Source of the DNA: Stutzerimonas kunmingensis | GTDB lineage: Bacteria > Pseudomonadota > Gammaproteobacteria > Pseudomonadales > Pseudomonadaceae | Assembly (NCBI RefSeq): GCF_002929225.1 | Contig: NZ_PISM01000022.1 | Location: forward strand, 62,001-126,000 | Length of the DNA stretch: 64,000 nucleotides | Direction: 5' to 3' | Shown here: piece after piece, positions 1 to 8,867 of the stretch | Numbering within the stretch: the first letter of the stretch is position 1 | Layout: each line of letters begins with the position of its first letter | Notes under the pieces: model-generated | The model's database searches: none | What the model was told of the DNA's origin: nothing | What the model saw: the letters and a program-made list of their open reading frames with translations, nothing else | Translations under genes and position numbers: made by a program

Positions 1-329
1 ACCCGAGCGAGGATGTGCCCTACACGCGCATCAGCGAGTACAAGCACCTCACCGGGCATGTGCACCCGAAGACCAGCATCACCTACGAGTACCCCTCGGC
101 CGAGGGCGACCCCTACTACCCGATCCCGCGGCCGGAGAACGCCGAGCTGTACAAGCGCTATCAGCAGCTGGCGGACCAGACGCCCGGCGTGACCTTCGTC
201 GGCCGCCTCGGCACTTACAAGTACTACAACATGGATCAGGTAGTCGGGCAGGCGCTGGCGCTGTACAAGCGCATCGAGGAAGCCGAGCTGGCAACGCAGC
301 CGCAAGCGGTGCCCGAGCAACTAGGCTGA
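1..329 (+). CDS. glf: UDP-galactopyranose mutase, C-terminal end (partial)
   Basis: The reading frame is open from the window edge (first full codon at base 3), so only the last ~108 codons are present. The stretch VPYTRISEYKHLTG and the later FVGRLGTYKYYNMDQV are typical of the C-terminus of UDP-galactopyranose mutase, the flavoenzyme that interconverts UDP-galactopyranose and UDP-galactofuranose in the cytoplasm. A GTG at base 15 lies inside this conserved stretch and is not the real start. A glycosidase and an ABC exporter follow on the same strand, which suggests a role in a surface or secreted glycoconjugate. The family call is firm; the pathway is inference. Confidence 0.85.
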   Translation, partial: PSEDVPYTRISEYKHLTGHVHPKTSITYEYPSAEGDPYYPIPRPENAELYKRYQQLADQTPGVTFVGRLGTYKYYNMDQVVGQALALYKRIEEAELATQPQAVPEQLG

Positions 330-418
330 AGCGCAGCGGCGGCTATGCCTGAGGCTCGCCGCGCGCCGGCGAGTCTTCGGCCACGCGGGCAGCCACCGAG
401 TCATCCATGAGGTAGACG

Positions 419-1573
419 ATGCACCATCCCTCCCTGTTCAAGAGTTTTTTCCTTGGCGGTTTCGAGTGTTCCAACCACCGACGTAGCGACGGTCGACGTC
501 TCGATCTGATTGCCGCGACCGGCCATGACCGCTGGGCCGCCCACGACTACGCCGAGCTGCACCGCCACGGCCTGCACAGCGTGCGCGACGGTCTGCGCTG
601 GCACCTGATCGAGCGCCAGCCGGGGCAGTACGACTGGTCGAGCTTCCTACCCATGCTGCAGGCGGCGCAGCGCCAAGGTACCCAGGTGATCTGGGATCTG
701 TGCCATTACGGCTGGCCGGACGACATCGACATCTGGCGGCCGCAGTTCGTCGAGCGCTTCGCCCGCTATGCCGCGGCGGCCGCGCAGCTGATCAAGGACG
801 AGACCGGCGAGGTGCCGTTCTATGCGCCGCTCAACGAAATCTCCTTCTGGGCCTGGGCCGGTGGCGACGAGGCCTATTTCAATCCGATGGCCCGCGGCCG
901 TGGCTTCGAGCTCAAGCACCAACTGGTGCGCGCCACCATCGCCGCGATGCAGGCGATCCGCGCGGTCGAGCCACGGGCGCGCTTCGTCCAGGTCGATCCG
1001 GCCATCCATGTGGTCGCGGGCAACGACCGGCCCGGCCCACAGCGCGACGCCGAGCGCTTCCGCCAATCGCAGTTCGAGGCCTGGGACATGCTATGCGGCG
1101 AGCAATGGCCGGGGCTTGGCGGCGCGCCGGAGTACCTCGACGTGCTGGGCATCAACTACTACTCGAACAACCAGTGGTACCACGGTGATGGCCGTACCAT
1201 CGAGCGCGACAACCCGGACTACCGACCATTCAAGGGCATCCTGCGGGAAATCCATCAGCGTTATGGGAGGCCGTTGCTGATTGCCGAAACCGGCGCCGAA
1301 GGCGACGTGCGCGGCGACTGGCTGCGCTATGTCAGCGAGCAGGCGGGTCTGGCGATGCAGGCCGGGGTGCCGGTGGAGGGCATCTGCCTGTATCCGGTGC
1401 TGGATTACCCGGGCTGGACCGACGAGCGGCACTGCCCGGTCGGGCTGTTCGGCTTTCCCGACGAAAACGGCAAGCGCTGCGTGCATGAAGGGCTGGCCGA
1501 CGAACTGCGGCTGCAGCAGATGCGTTTAAGCCACTCCAGCCCGACTCTACAGCTAGCCGAAGCCACGCCATGA
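419..1573 (+). CDS. GH1-like (beta-glucosidase family) glycoside hydrolase
   Basis: 384 residues, somewhat shorter than ordinary family 1 glycosidases (~450). Two catalytic-type glutamates are visible: E140 in APLNEISFW (acid/base position, cf. NEP) and E290 in LLIAETG (nucleophile position, cf. TENG). The fold is expected to be a TIM barrel. No signal peptide is seen, so it probably acts in the cytoplasm. The chosen ATG has a GAGGT-type ribosome site just upstream. The stop overlaps the start of the ABC exporter by 4 bases, so the two are translationally coupled. The substrate is unknown; it may trim a galactofuranose-containing or other glycan or glycolipid handled by the neighbouring exporter. 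Confidence 0.75.
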   Translation: MHHPSLFKSFFLGGFECSNHRRSDGRRLDLIAATGHDRWAAHDYAELHRHGLHSVRDGLRWHLIERQPGQYDWSSFLPMLQAAQRQGTQVIWDLCHYGWPDDIDIWRPQFVERFARYAAAAAQLIKDETGEVPFYAPLNEISFWAWAGGDEAYFNPMARGRGFELKHQLVRATIAAMQAIRAVEPRARFVQVDPAIHVVAGNDRPGPQRDAERFRQSQFEAWDMLCGEQWPGLGGAPEYLDVLGINYYSNNQWYHGDGRTIERDNPDYRPFKGILREIHQRYGRPLLIAETGAEGDVRGDWLRYVSEQAGLAMQAGVPVEGICLYPVLDYPGWTDERHCPVGLFGFPDENGKRCVHEGLADELRLQQMRLSHSSPTLQLAEATP

Positions 1574-3375
1574 ACCAGGCGGCCGCCGTGCCTCAGGCCA
1601 AGCCGGACGAGCTGCCGCTACCCAGCCGCCCGGTGGCCTTTCTCTGGCATTATATCTGCGCCCGGCCCTGGCATTTCGGTGGCTTGCTGGCGCTGATCAT
1701 CGGTGCCGCCAGCTGCGCGGTGGCGGTGCAGTACGGCATGAAGTTATTGGTCGATGCCATGGCCCAGGGCACGGCGGATCGCGGTGCCGCCAACGTCTGG
1801 TGGCCGCTGGGGCTGTTCCTCGGCCTGATCGTCACCGAGAACGTGTTCTGGCGCCTGGGTGGCTGGCTCGGCTGCCGCACCGTGGTGGCCAGCGTGGTGG
1901 ATATCCGCGTCGACCTGTTCAAGCACCTGACCGGCCACCCGATGCGTTATTTCACCGAGCATTTCGCCGGCTCGCTGGGCAATCGCATCTCTGCCGTTGG
2001 CCAGGCGGCTGGCGCCATTTACGGCGGGCTGGCCTGGAAGATCGTGCCGCCGATCGTCGACTTTCTCGGCGCCGTGGTGGTGTTGCTCACGGTGGACGTG
2101 CGCATGGCCGTGGCGCTGATCATCTTCGTCGCCATCGTCGCCGTGCTGATCACCGGGTTCGGTATTCGTGGTCGCTACAAGCATCAGTGCTTCGCCGCGC
2201 AATCGGCACGGGTCGGCGGCGAGCTGGTGGATGCAGTCTCCAACGTCTGGACCATCAAGGCCTTCTCCGCCCGTGATCGCGAGGCCGAACGCCTGGCCCA
2301 CGAGATCGGCTTCGAGGCCCGCGCCCAGCGGCGCAGCTGGATGTACCTGGAAAAGGCGCGGGTGATGCACGACATCTGCCTGTCGGTGATGGCCGGCGGC
2401 ATGCTGATCTGGGCGATCCAGCTGTGGGTAGGTGGCGAGGTCACGGCCGGCGACGTGGTGCTGGTCAGCGCGCTGACCTTTCGCATCCTGCATGGCTCAC
2501 GGGATCTGGCGCTGGCGCTGGTGGACGCCACGCAGCAGACCGGCGCCATCGACGATACCCTGCGCATCATCGTCCAGCCCCACGGCCTGGAAGATACCGA
2601 CAACCAGCTGATGCTCGCCGAAGGCGACATCACCTTCGAGCGCATCAGCTTCAGCTACCCGGATCGCGGCGCCGTGTTCGAGGGGTTGGACCTGCACATT
2701 CCGGCGGGGCAGAAGGTCGGTGTGGTGGGCTCGTCCGGGGCCGGCAAGTCGACCCTGATCAACCTGATCCAGCGCCTCGACGATGTGCAGGACGGCCGCA
2801 TTCTCATCGACGGCCAGGACATCCGCAGCGTCAGCCAGGACAGCCTGCGCGAGAAGATCGCCGTGGTGCCGCAGGAAACCGCACTGTTCAACCGCAGCAT
2901 CCGCGAGAACATCCGCTACGGGCGCCCGGACGCCAGCGACGAGGAGGTGGTCGCGGCCGCGCGCAGCGCCTTCTGCGACGGCTTCATCCGCGAACTGCCG
3001 CAGGGTTACGACACCCTGGTCGGCGAGCGCGGCGTGATGCTTTCCGGCGGCCAGCGCCAGCGCCTGGGTATCGCCCGCGCATTCCTCAAGGACACACCGA
3101 TCCTGATCCTCGACGAGGCGACCTCGGCGCTGGATACCCAGTCCGAGGGCGAGATCCAGGCGGCACTCAACCTGCTGGTGCACAACCGCACCGTGGTCGC
3201 GGTGGCGCACCGCTTGTCCACCCTGGCGAGCTTCGACCGCATCATCGTGCTGCGTGACGGCCGCATCGTCGAAGATGGCCCGCCGCAGGAGCTGCGCCGC
3301 CACGGCGGTGAGTTCGATGCGCTGTGGCGCATGCAGGCCGACGGCTTCGCCCAGCAAGCCGATCCCAGCGCATGA
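1570..3375 (+). CDS. ABC exporter, fused membrane and ATPase domains
   Basis: 601 residues with an N-terminal six-helix membrane domain (about residues 25-330) and a C-terminal ATPase. Visible ATPase motifs are Walker A GSSGAGKST near residue 387, Q-loop VVPQET, signature LSGGQRQ and Walker B ILILDEATSALD. This is the MsbA/lipid-exporter-like half-transporter layout and it should work as a homodimer in the inner membrane. It overlaps the glycosidase gene upstream by ATGA and the KTSC gene downstream by ATGA. The position next to glf and a glycosidase suggests export of a glycolipid or oligosaccharide; the cargo cannot be read from sequence. Confidence 0.85.
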   Translation: MNQAAAVPQAKPDELPLPSRPVAFLWHYICARPWHFGGLLALIIGAASCAVAVQYGMKLLVDAMAQGTADRGAANVWWPLGLFLGLIVTENVFWRLGGWLGCRTVVASVVDIRVDLFKHLTGHPMRYFTEHFAGSLGNRISAVGQAAGAIYGGLAWKIVPPIVDFLGAVVVLLTVDVRMAVALIIFVAIVAVLITGFGIRGRYKHQCFAAQSARVGGELVDAVSNVWTIKAFSARDREAERLAHEIGFEARAQRRSWMYLEKARVMHDICLSVMAGGMLIWAIQLWVGGEVTAGDVVLVSALTFRILHGSRDLALALVDATQQTGAIDDTLRIIVQPHGLEDTDNQLMLAEGDITFERISFSYPDRGAVFEGLDLHIPAGQKVGVVGSSGAGKSTLINLIQRLDDVQDGRILIDGQDIRSVSQDSLREKIAVVPQETALFNRSIRENIRYGRPDASDEEVVAAARSAFCDGFIRELPQGYDTLVGERGVMLSGGQRQRLGIARAFLKDTPILILDEATSALDTQSEGEIQAALNLLVHNRTVVAVAHRLSTLASFDRIIVLRDGRIVEDGPPQELRRHGGEFDALWRMQADGFAQQADPSA

Positions 3376-3587
3376 AACGCGCAGCGGTGACCTCGCGCAG
3401 CCTGCGCTCGCTTGGCTACGACCCGGAGCAGCAAGTGCTGGAAGTGGAATTCAGCAGCGGCGCGCTGTACCGCTATGAAGAGGTCCCGCCCGAAGCGGTG
3501 CAGGCCTTGCTCGAAGCCGACTCGCTGGGTCGGCATTTCAATCAGGTGTTCAAGCCGCAGCATTACCGCTATCGGCGCGTGGAGTGA
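3372..3587 (+). CDS. KTSC-domain small protein
   Basis: 71 residues starting MKRAAVTSRSLRSLGYD. The ATG overlaps the stop of the ABC exporter (ATGA), which decides this start over a longer frame beginning at 3324. The body (YDPEQQVLEVEF, SSGALYRYEEVPPEAVQALL, SLGRHFNQVFK) matches the small KTSC domain, named for a lysine-threonine-serine-cysteine motif; here the equivalent N-terminal motif reads VTSRSL, so the canonical residues are not all kept. Proteins of this family are poorly characterised, sometimes linked to nucleic-acid or lysyl-tRNA synthetase-related functions. It is the last gene of the coupled 0.4-3.6 kb unit. Confidence 0.7.
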   Translation: MKRAAVTSRSLRSLGYDPEQQVLEVEFSSGALYRYEEVPPEAVQALLEADSLGRHFNQVFKPQHYRYRRVE

Positions 3588-3603
3588 TCGTGCCGGGAAC
3601 CGC

Positions 3604-3627
3604 GTGGATAAGCTGCGCGTTATCCAC
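3604..3627. repeat. Palindromic repeat, GTGGATAA family
   Basis: A perfect 8-bp stem GTGGATAA / TTATCCAC encloses the 8-base loop GCTGCGCG. Near-identical copies occur at 16418 and 62850 in this window, always between genes. It sits 17 bp after the KTSC stop and could act as a bidirectional RNA hairpin, but no T-run follows. Confidence 0.75.
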
Positions 3628-3757
3628 CAGAGTGATTCGCCGCCCGCCATCGGCGGATCGACCGTTCCGCTGAACTTCCGGGGCGCTCTGCGGGCCTCAA
3701 TCAACAGGACGCGTCATTACCGAGCGGAGGCTCTTCAGACCAGAAGGGGATTGTTCA

Positions 3758-3973
3758 ATGTCGGATCATCACACGTACAAGAAGATTGAAATCGTCGGCT
3801 CCTCGCGCAACAGCGTCGACGAAGCGATTCAAAACGGCATCGCCGAAGCCAGCAGCAAGCTGCAGAACGTCGAGTGGTTCGAGGTTGGCGAGATTCGCGG
3901 CCACGTCGAGAACGGCAAGGTCGGGCACTTCCAGGTGACCATGAAGGTCGGCTTCCGCCTCGAGAACAGCTGA
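3758..3973 (+). CDS. Dodecin, flavin-binding protein
   Basis: 71 residues, the normal dodecin size. The sequence SDHHTYKKIEIVGSS, the segment VDEAIQNGIAEASSKL and the strand WFEVGEIRGHVENGKVGHFQV are typical of the family, including the tryptophan that stacks on bound flavin. Dodecins assemble as cytoplasmic dodecamers that store or buffer riboflavin, FMN or FAD. A good ribosome site (AGGGGAT) precedes the ATG. It is monocistronic, convergent with the antiporter gene on the other strand. Confidence 0.9.
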   Translation: MSDHHTYKKIEIVGSSRNSVDEAIQNGIAEASSKLQNVEWFEVGEIRGHVENGKVGHFQVTMKVGFRLENS

Positions 3974-3993
3974 TCGCCACGCGCGGCCGCCGG

Positions 3994-5346
3994 TCAGTCG
4001 GCGGCGCCGCGGCTGCGTTCGTAGCGACGCAGCAAAGGCTGGGTGCTGAGCCCGTGCAGCACGATGCTCAGCGCTACCACCGATAACACCAGGCCGATGA
4101 TGGTCTGCGCTTCGTCCGGCAGCAGGCCGTGGGTCACCGCGTAGCTCAGGTAATACAGGCTGCCGATGCCTCGTATGCCGAACCAGCCCGCTGTCAGGCA
4201 CTGACCGCGGTCGAGGTAGCGCCGCGGCATCAGCAGCATCACGCTCAGCGGCCGAATCAGCAGGAACAGCGCCAGGCCGAGCGGCACTGCACGCCAGTCC
4301 CAGTGCACCGAGACCAGCACCCCGAGCATGGTCACCAGCAACACTTCCAGGCTGCGTTCCAGCTGCCCGCCGAAAGCCAGCACATCGCCCATCAGCACGC
4401 CCGCGGCGACCCGCGGTTGTCCGAGCTGTCGGTCATCCAGTGACAGCGCGCGCGGCGCTAGACCCCCTTCGGCAAGATGCGGCACGGCATCGTTGATCAG
4501 CTCTTCGGACGGCGTCTCCGAATCATCGGCGGCGGCGATTTCCGCGTGGCGCAGGCCGAGGCCCGCGGCGAACACGGCGAGAAAGCCCCAGGCGCCGGCC
4601 AGCTCGGCGCCGACGTAGGCCAGCGCGATCAGCGCCAGGGCCAGCGAGTCGTTGGGCGACATGGCGGTATCGGTATGCCGTGCGCGCAGGTAGATGGCCA
4701 CTCGGCCGACCAGTTTGCCCAGCAGGAAGCCGATCAGCAGCCCCGCCGGCACCGCCCACAGCAGCCTGTGCAGCGCCCATTCGCCGACCCAGTCGGCCTC
4801 CAGCTGGCCCTGGGCGATGAGCATCAGACCAAACACCACGAAGGGAAACGCGGTGCCATCGTTGAAGCCCGCTTCACCGGACAGGCCGTAGCGCAGGCGG
4901 TCGCTGTCGCGGGCATCGTTGACCTGCACCAGGCTCGCCAGCACTGGATCGGTGGGCGCCAGAATCGCTCCGATCAGCACCGCGACACCCCAGCTCAGGC
5001 CGAACACGTAGTGGCAGAGCAAGGTGACGCCACCGATGCAGGCGAGCATCACCGGCCCGGCCAGTACATAGGCGCTCTTCCACGCCGGATGCCGCAGCGG
5101 CATGCGCAATTTGAGGCCGCTGACGAACAGCGACACCAGCACGGCGACTTCGGTGAGATGTTCCATCCAACCGGCGATATGCAGGAATTCCATCTCCCAC
5201 AGGCCGATGCCGAGCTGGCCGATGAGCACGCCGAAACCGAGGTAGATCAGGGACGTGGTGATTGGCAGCCAGCGCAGGAAGGCCGAGGCGAGGGCGAGGA
5301 TCAGCAGCAGGACGCCGAGCACGGCCATCCATTCGAGAAAATTCAT
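3994..5346 (-). CDS. CPA1-type sodium:proton antiporter
   Basis: 450 residues with about 12 hydrophobic segments and no obvious cytoplasmic tail. Motifs of the cation:proton antiporter 1 family are present: APTDPVLAS in the middle of the membrane domain and GEAGFNDGTAFP, which carries the ion-binding Asn-Asp pair. It would exchange Na+ or K+ for H+ across the inner membrane. The gene stands alone; the downstream neighbour dodecin is convergent and the upstream neighbour is a separate minus-strand gene 125 bp away. Confidence 0.85.
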   Translation of the reverse strand: MNFLEWMAVLGVLLLILALASAFLRWLPITTSLIYLGFGVLIGQLGIGLWEMEFLHIAGWMEHLTEVAVLVSLFVSGLKLRMPLRHPAWKSAYVLAGPVMLACIGGVTLLCHYVFGLSWGVAVLIGAILAPTDPVLASLVQVNDARDSDRLRYGLSGEAGFNDGTAFPFVVFGLMLIAQGQLEADWVGEWALHRLLWAVPAGLLIGFLLGKLVGRVAIYLRARHTDTAMSPNDSLALALIALAYVGAELAGAWGFLAVFAAGLGLRHAEIAAADDSETPSEELINDAVPHLAEGGLAPRALSLDDRQLGQPRVAAGVLMGDVLAFGGQLERSLEVLLVTMLGVLVSVHWDWRAVPLGLALFLLIRPLSVMLLMPRRYLDRGQCLTAGWFGIRGIGSLYYLSYAVTHGLLPDEAQTIIGLVLSVVALSIVLHGLSTQPLLRRYERSRGAAD

Positions 5347-5471
5347 GCGTGTTCCGATGGCGGGGCGCGGTGTTGCGCCCAGGGGTGTGTGCCATTGGAA
5401 CGGTGGCCGGCGGCAGGGTTCGCCGACAGGGCCGAGGTAGGCCGCCGCCGGCCAGGGCAGCGGCCGGCTTT

Positions 5472-6470
5472 CTACTGGCGCAGCTCGGCGACGATCTCGA
5501 AGGCGCGATGGCGGTCGGCGGTTTCGTAGAGGTCGCAGGTGAAGATCAGCTCATCGGCCTGGGTTTGCTCGAGCAGTACGTCGAGACGCGCACGAACCTT
5601 CTCCGGGCCGCCGATCAGCGCCAGGCCGAGGAAGTCGCCCACAGCCTGCTGCTCATGCGGCAGCCACAGGCCCTGCATGCTTTGCACCGGCGGGCGCAGG
5701 ACCAGGCTCTGGCCGCGGATCAGCGAGAGGATGCGCTGGTAGACGCTGGTCACCAGGTACTCGGCCTGCTCGTCGCTGTCGGCGGCGATCAGCGGTACGC
5801 CGAGCATCACGTAGGGCTTGTCGAGCACCGCCGAAGGCTTGAAGTTGTCGCGATAGAGCTTGATCGCCTGGTGCATGTAGCGCGGCGCGAAGTGCGAGGC
5901 GAAGGCGTAGGGCAGGCCCTTGGCCGCGGCCAGCTGGGCGCTGAACAGGCTGGAGCCGAGTAGCCAGATCGGTATGTTGCTGTTCACTCCCGGCATGGCG
6001 ATGACGCGCTGATTGGGCTGGCGCGGACCGAGCAGCAGCTCCAGCTCCTCGACGTCCTGCGGGAAATCGTCGGCGCTGCCCATGCGGTCGCGGCGCAGCG
6101 CATGGGCAGTGAACTGATCGGCACCGGGGGCGCGACCGAGCCCGAGGTCGATGCGGCCCGGGTAGAGCGCTTCCAGGGTGCCGAACTGCTCGGCGATCAC
6201 CAGTGGCGCGTGGTTCGGCAGCATCACCCCGCCGGCACCGAGACGGATGCGCGTGGTATTGGCGGCCAGGTAGCCGAGCAATACCGCGGTGGCGGCACTG
6301 GCGATGCCGTCCATGTTGTGGTGCTCGGCCACCCAGAAGCGCTGGAAGCCGAGCCCCTCGACGTGACGCGCCAGGGCCAGCGCATTGTGCAGCGCCTGGG
6401 CCGGCGTGCCGTCGTCGCGGATCGGCGCCAGGTCGAGAGCGGAAAAGCGGGTGTTTGCAATGCGGGACAT
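5472..6470 (-). CDS. LLM-class flavin-dependent oxidoreductase
   Basis: 332 residues of the luciferase-like monooxygenase fold. Visible family stretches are [56 protein letters not shown] and [12 protein letters not shown]. This is the single-component MsnO8/YhbW-like subgroup that uses reduced flavin; the substrate is unknown. The ATG at 6470 is followed downstream by a small lipoprotein gene in the opposite direction of reading order (that is, upstream on the minus strand) with 40 bp between them. Confidence 0.85.
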   Translation of the reverse strand: MSRIANTRFSALDLAPIRDDGTPAQALHNALALARHVEGLGFQRFWVAEHHNMDGIASAATAVLLGYLAANTTRIRLGAGGVMLPNHAPLVIAEQFGTLEALYPGRIDLGLGRAPGADQFTAHALRRDRMGSADDFPQDVEELELLLGPRQPNQRVIAMPGVNSNIPIWLLGSSLFSAQLAAAKGLPYAFASHFAPRYMHQAIKLYRDNFKPSAVLDKPYVMLGVPLIAADSDEQAEYLVTSVYQRILSLIRGQSLVLRPPVQSMQGLWLPHEQQAVGDFLGLALIGGPEKVRARLDVLLEQTQADELIFTCDLYETADRHRAFEIVAELRQ

Positions 6471-6510
6471 CGTTTACCTCATGACGTAAGGCGGTCGGGT
6501 GCGAGCGGGC

Positions 6511-6927
6511 TCAGCGGCAATGTTCGGCCTCGGCCTCGACCAGCACGTTGCGCTGTTCGTCGCGCAACCAGCCTTGTGGGGTGAAACCCAGCGAGCGGGC
6601 CTGGAACAGGTAGCGCTGGCCGGGTTGGAAGTCGTCGTAGCGGATCACCAGGGTGCAGCGAATGGTGTGGGTTTCGCCGAACAGGCCGAAGTCGCCCCCT
6701 GTCACTTCGAATTCGTAGCGCGCTTCGAGTTCATGGGCGCCCGGTGGGACCTGGAAATAGCGGCCGTCGGGGGTGCGTTTGCCGTCCAGCTGGTCGGACA
6801 TGAAGATGTCGCTGGGCTGCGCGGTCATGTCGACCCAGGCCATGTTCGGGTCGGGTTGAGGCAATGGCCCGGCGCAGCCGGCCAGGACGAGAAGGGCGGG
6901 CAGGACGAGGGGGAGTGCGCGACGCAT
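6511..6927 (-). CDS. Small lipoprotein, paralogue A
   Basis: 138 residues. The N-terminus MRRALPLVLPALLVLAGC is a lipoprotein signal with the lipobox LAGC, so the mature protein starts at C18. The rest has a pattern shared with the next gene: PDP..AWV near the start, DGRYFQVPPGAHELEARYEFEV, a later cysteine, and PGQRYLFQARSLGF. It is likely periplasmic and membrane-anchored. The function is not recognised. Its neighbour at 7021-7446 is clearly a paralogue on the same strand. Confidence 0.7.
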   Translation of the reverse strand: MRRALPLVLPALLVLAGCAGPLPQPDPNMAWVDMTAQPSDIFMSDQLDGKRTPDGRYFQVPPGAHELEARYEFEVTGGDFGLFGETHTIRCTLVIRYDDFQPGQRYLFQARSLGFTPQGWLRDEQRNVLVEAEAEHCR

Positions 6928-7020
6928 GGCTGGATCCTCGGCGAATGGCGGGGTGAGACGCGCTGCACCTCACCGATGCCGCCGAGGGTGCGCCAGATGA
7001 CGGCGCATTTCAACGCGAAC

Positions 7021-7446
7021 TCAGCGGCCGGCGAGGTCGCCGCAGCCCTTTTCCTCGGCGCGCGCCAGCACGTACTGGTGCTGGTCGTAGAGCTTGGCCC
7101 AGGGCCTGAAGCCATAGCCGCCGGCCACCAGGCGATAGCGCGCGCCGGCGGTGAACTTGTCGTATTCCAGGGTCAGCTTGCAGTCGCGCGGCAGCGGGTT
7201 GCTGCCGGGGCCGACATTGGCGCCATTGACCTCGAAGCGGTAGCGCATCTCCAGCTTGCGGCTGCCAGGCTGAACCTGGAAATAGCGATCGTCCTCCAGC
7301 GTCTTGCCGTCCACGGCGACCGCCTGCAGCTGGGTCTCGCCGTTCGGGTTGAGCTCGACCCAGGCCTGCTCGGGATCGGGCTTGGGCATCCACATGGAGC
7401 AGCCGGCCAGGCTGGCGAGCAGGGTGACGATAAGGAAACCGCGCAT
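7021..7446 (-). CDS. Small lipoprotein, paralogue B
   Basis: 141 residues. The ATG at 7446 gives MRGFLIVTLLASLAGC, a lipoprotein signal with lipobox LAGC. An in-frame TTG six bases upstream is less likely as a start. The body repeats the pattern of paralogue A: KPDPEQAWVELN, DRYFQVQPGSRKLEMRYRFEV, a single internal cysteine, and AGARYRLVAGGYGFRPW. The two genes are 93 bp apart and read in the same direction, so this one is the first of the pair. The function is unknown; a stress- or envelope-related role would be a guess. Confidence 0.7.
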   Translation of the reverse strand: MRGFLIVTLLASLAGCSMWMPKPDPEQAWVELNPNGETQLQAVAVDGKTLEDDRYFQVQPGSRKLEMRYRFEVNGANVGPGSNPLPRDCKLTLEYDKFTAGARYRLVAGGYGFRPWAKLYDQHQYVLARAEEKGCGDLAGR

Positions 7447-7591
7447 GTACAAGGCTCCAGCCGGTGATCAGTGGCCGGCAAGGGTTCGATTGAGGACGTC
7501 ATGGGCTGCCGCAGGTTGCAATCGGCAGCACGGCCTTTGTAGGGTGCGCTACGCGCGCCGGCGCCAGCCCGGCCACTGAGTGGTACACCCG

Positions 7592-8650
7592 ATGCCCAAG
7601 CCCAACGCCGCCTCCATCGACAGCCGCAGCCTGCGCTGGGTTCCCCTGTTGCTTGCCGTCTGTCTGAATGGTTGCAGCTATTACGGCCAGCTCGCCGCTG
7701 GCCAGCTTGATCTGCTGCGCCAACGCGAACCCATCGAAGCGCTGCTCGCCGATGAATCGCGCGATGCGGCGTTGCGTCGACGGTTGGGCGAGGTACTCCA
7801 GGCGCGTCGCTTCGCCAGCCAGGCGCTGGCGCTGCCGGACAACGACAGCTATCGGCTCTACGCCGAACTGGACCGGCCCTATGTGGTGTGGAACTTGTTC
7901 GCCACCGAGGCGTTCTCGGTCAAACCGCTGGAGCATTGCTTTCCCATCGCCGGTTGCGTCGCCTATCGCGGTTATTTCCGCCAGGGAGCCGCCCGCGGCG
8001 AGGCAGCGCGGTTGCGCTTGAGCGGGCTGGATACCCATGTGGCAGGTGTCGAAGCCTATTCGACGCTCGGCTGGTTCGCCGATCCGCTACTCAGCTCGAT
8101 GCTGCGGCGCAACGACGAGCAGCTGGCGGCGCTGATCTTCCACGAACTGGCCCATCAGCAGCTGTATCTGCCCGGCGACACCGCCTTCAACGAGTCCTAC
8201 GCCACCTTTGTCGAGCGCGAGGGCTTGCGCCAGTGGCGTGCCAGCCGCGGGCTGCCGCAGCGGGATGAACAGGCGCGGGTGCACTATCGGCAACTGGTTG
8301 AGCTGCTGCTAGATACCCGCCAGCGCCTCGACCAGCTGTATGCCTCGGGTCGCTCGACAACCGAGTTGCGCGCGCTGAAGCAGGCCGAGTTCGCGACGCT
8401 GCGCCAGCGCTATCGACACTTGCGTGACAGCCAGTGGAACGGCGATAGGCGCTTCGATCGCTGGTTCGCCCAGCCACTGAACAACGCCACGCTCTTGCCG
8501 TTCGGCCTGTATGACCGCTGGGTGCCGAGCTTTGCCGCGTTGTTCGAGCGGTGCGAGCGGGACTGGGCGCGCTTTCACCAGGCGGTTGCGGCACTCACGG
8601 ATCTGCCTGCCGACGAGCGGGAAGCCAGGCTTTTGGAGCTGGCCGACTGA
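7592..8650 (+). CDS. Predicted lipoprotein zinc aminopeptidase (COG4324-like)
   Basis: 352 residues from the ATG at 7592 (a GTG four codons earlier is less likely). The leader ends in the lipobox LNGC with C28 as the lipidated residue. A zinc-peptidase motif HELAHQ is seen in AALIFHELAHQQLYLPGD, followed by NESYATFVE, where the glutamate can be the third zinc ligand (gluzincin arrangement). This matches the predicted aminopeptidase family PF10023/COG4324. It should sit at the membrane facing the periplasm. It is divergent from the two lipoprotein genes. Activity is inferred from motifs only. Confidence 0.75.
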   Translation: MPKPNAASIDSRSLRWVPLLLAVCLNGCSYYGQLAAGQLDLLRQREPIEALLADESRDAALRRRLGEVLQARRFASQALALPDNDSYRLYAELDRPYVVWNLFATEAFSVKPLEHCFPIAGCVAYRGYFRQGAARGEAARLRLSGLDTHVAGVEAYSTLGWFADPLLSSMLRRNDEQLAALIFHELAHQQLYLPGDTAFNESYATFVEREGLRQWRASRGLPQRDEQARVHYRQLVELLLDTRQRLDQLYASGRSTTELRALKQAEFATLRQRYRHLRDSQWNGDRRFDRWFAQPLNNATLLPFGLYDRWVPSFAALFERCERDWARFHQAVAALTDLPADEREARLLELAD

Positions 8651-8867
8651 ACAGGCGAAACGGTAGGGCCTGTTGCCGTGGGCGTTACGCGCCGTTATGC
8701 CTCTTGCGTCGAAAATCCCCGAACTGCCGTTCATCGGCAGCGATACGCCTGTCCGCTGAACGGTGCGAATCGTTTTCCGAACCCTCCGGTCCTCTTTACT
8801 AGGTCGCCGATTTCATACGGCGGCGATCCACCTATGCCTGATATCCACGCATAACAACGGAGGCTCC

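Noticed and set aside
8763..8867. Upstream extension of the first ferritin-like gene
   Set aside because: The extra residues are low-quality and a strong GGAGG ribosome site precedes the ATG at 8868.
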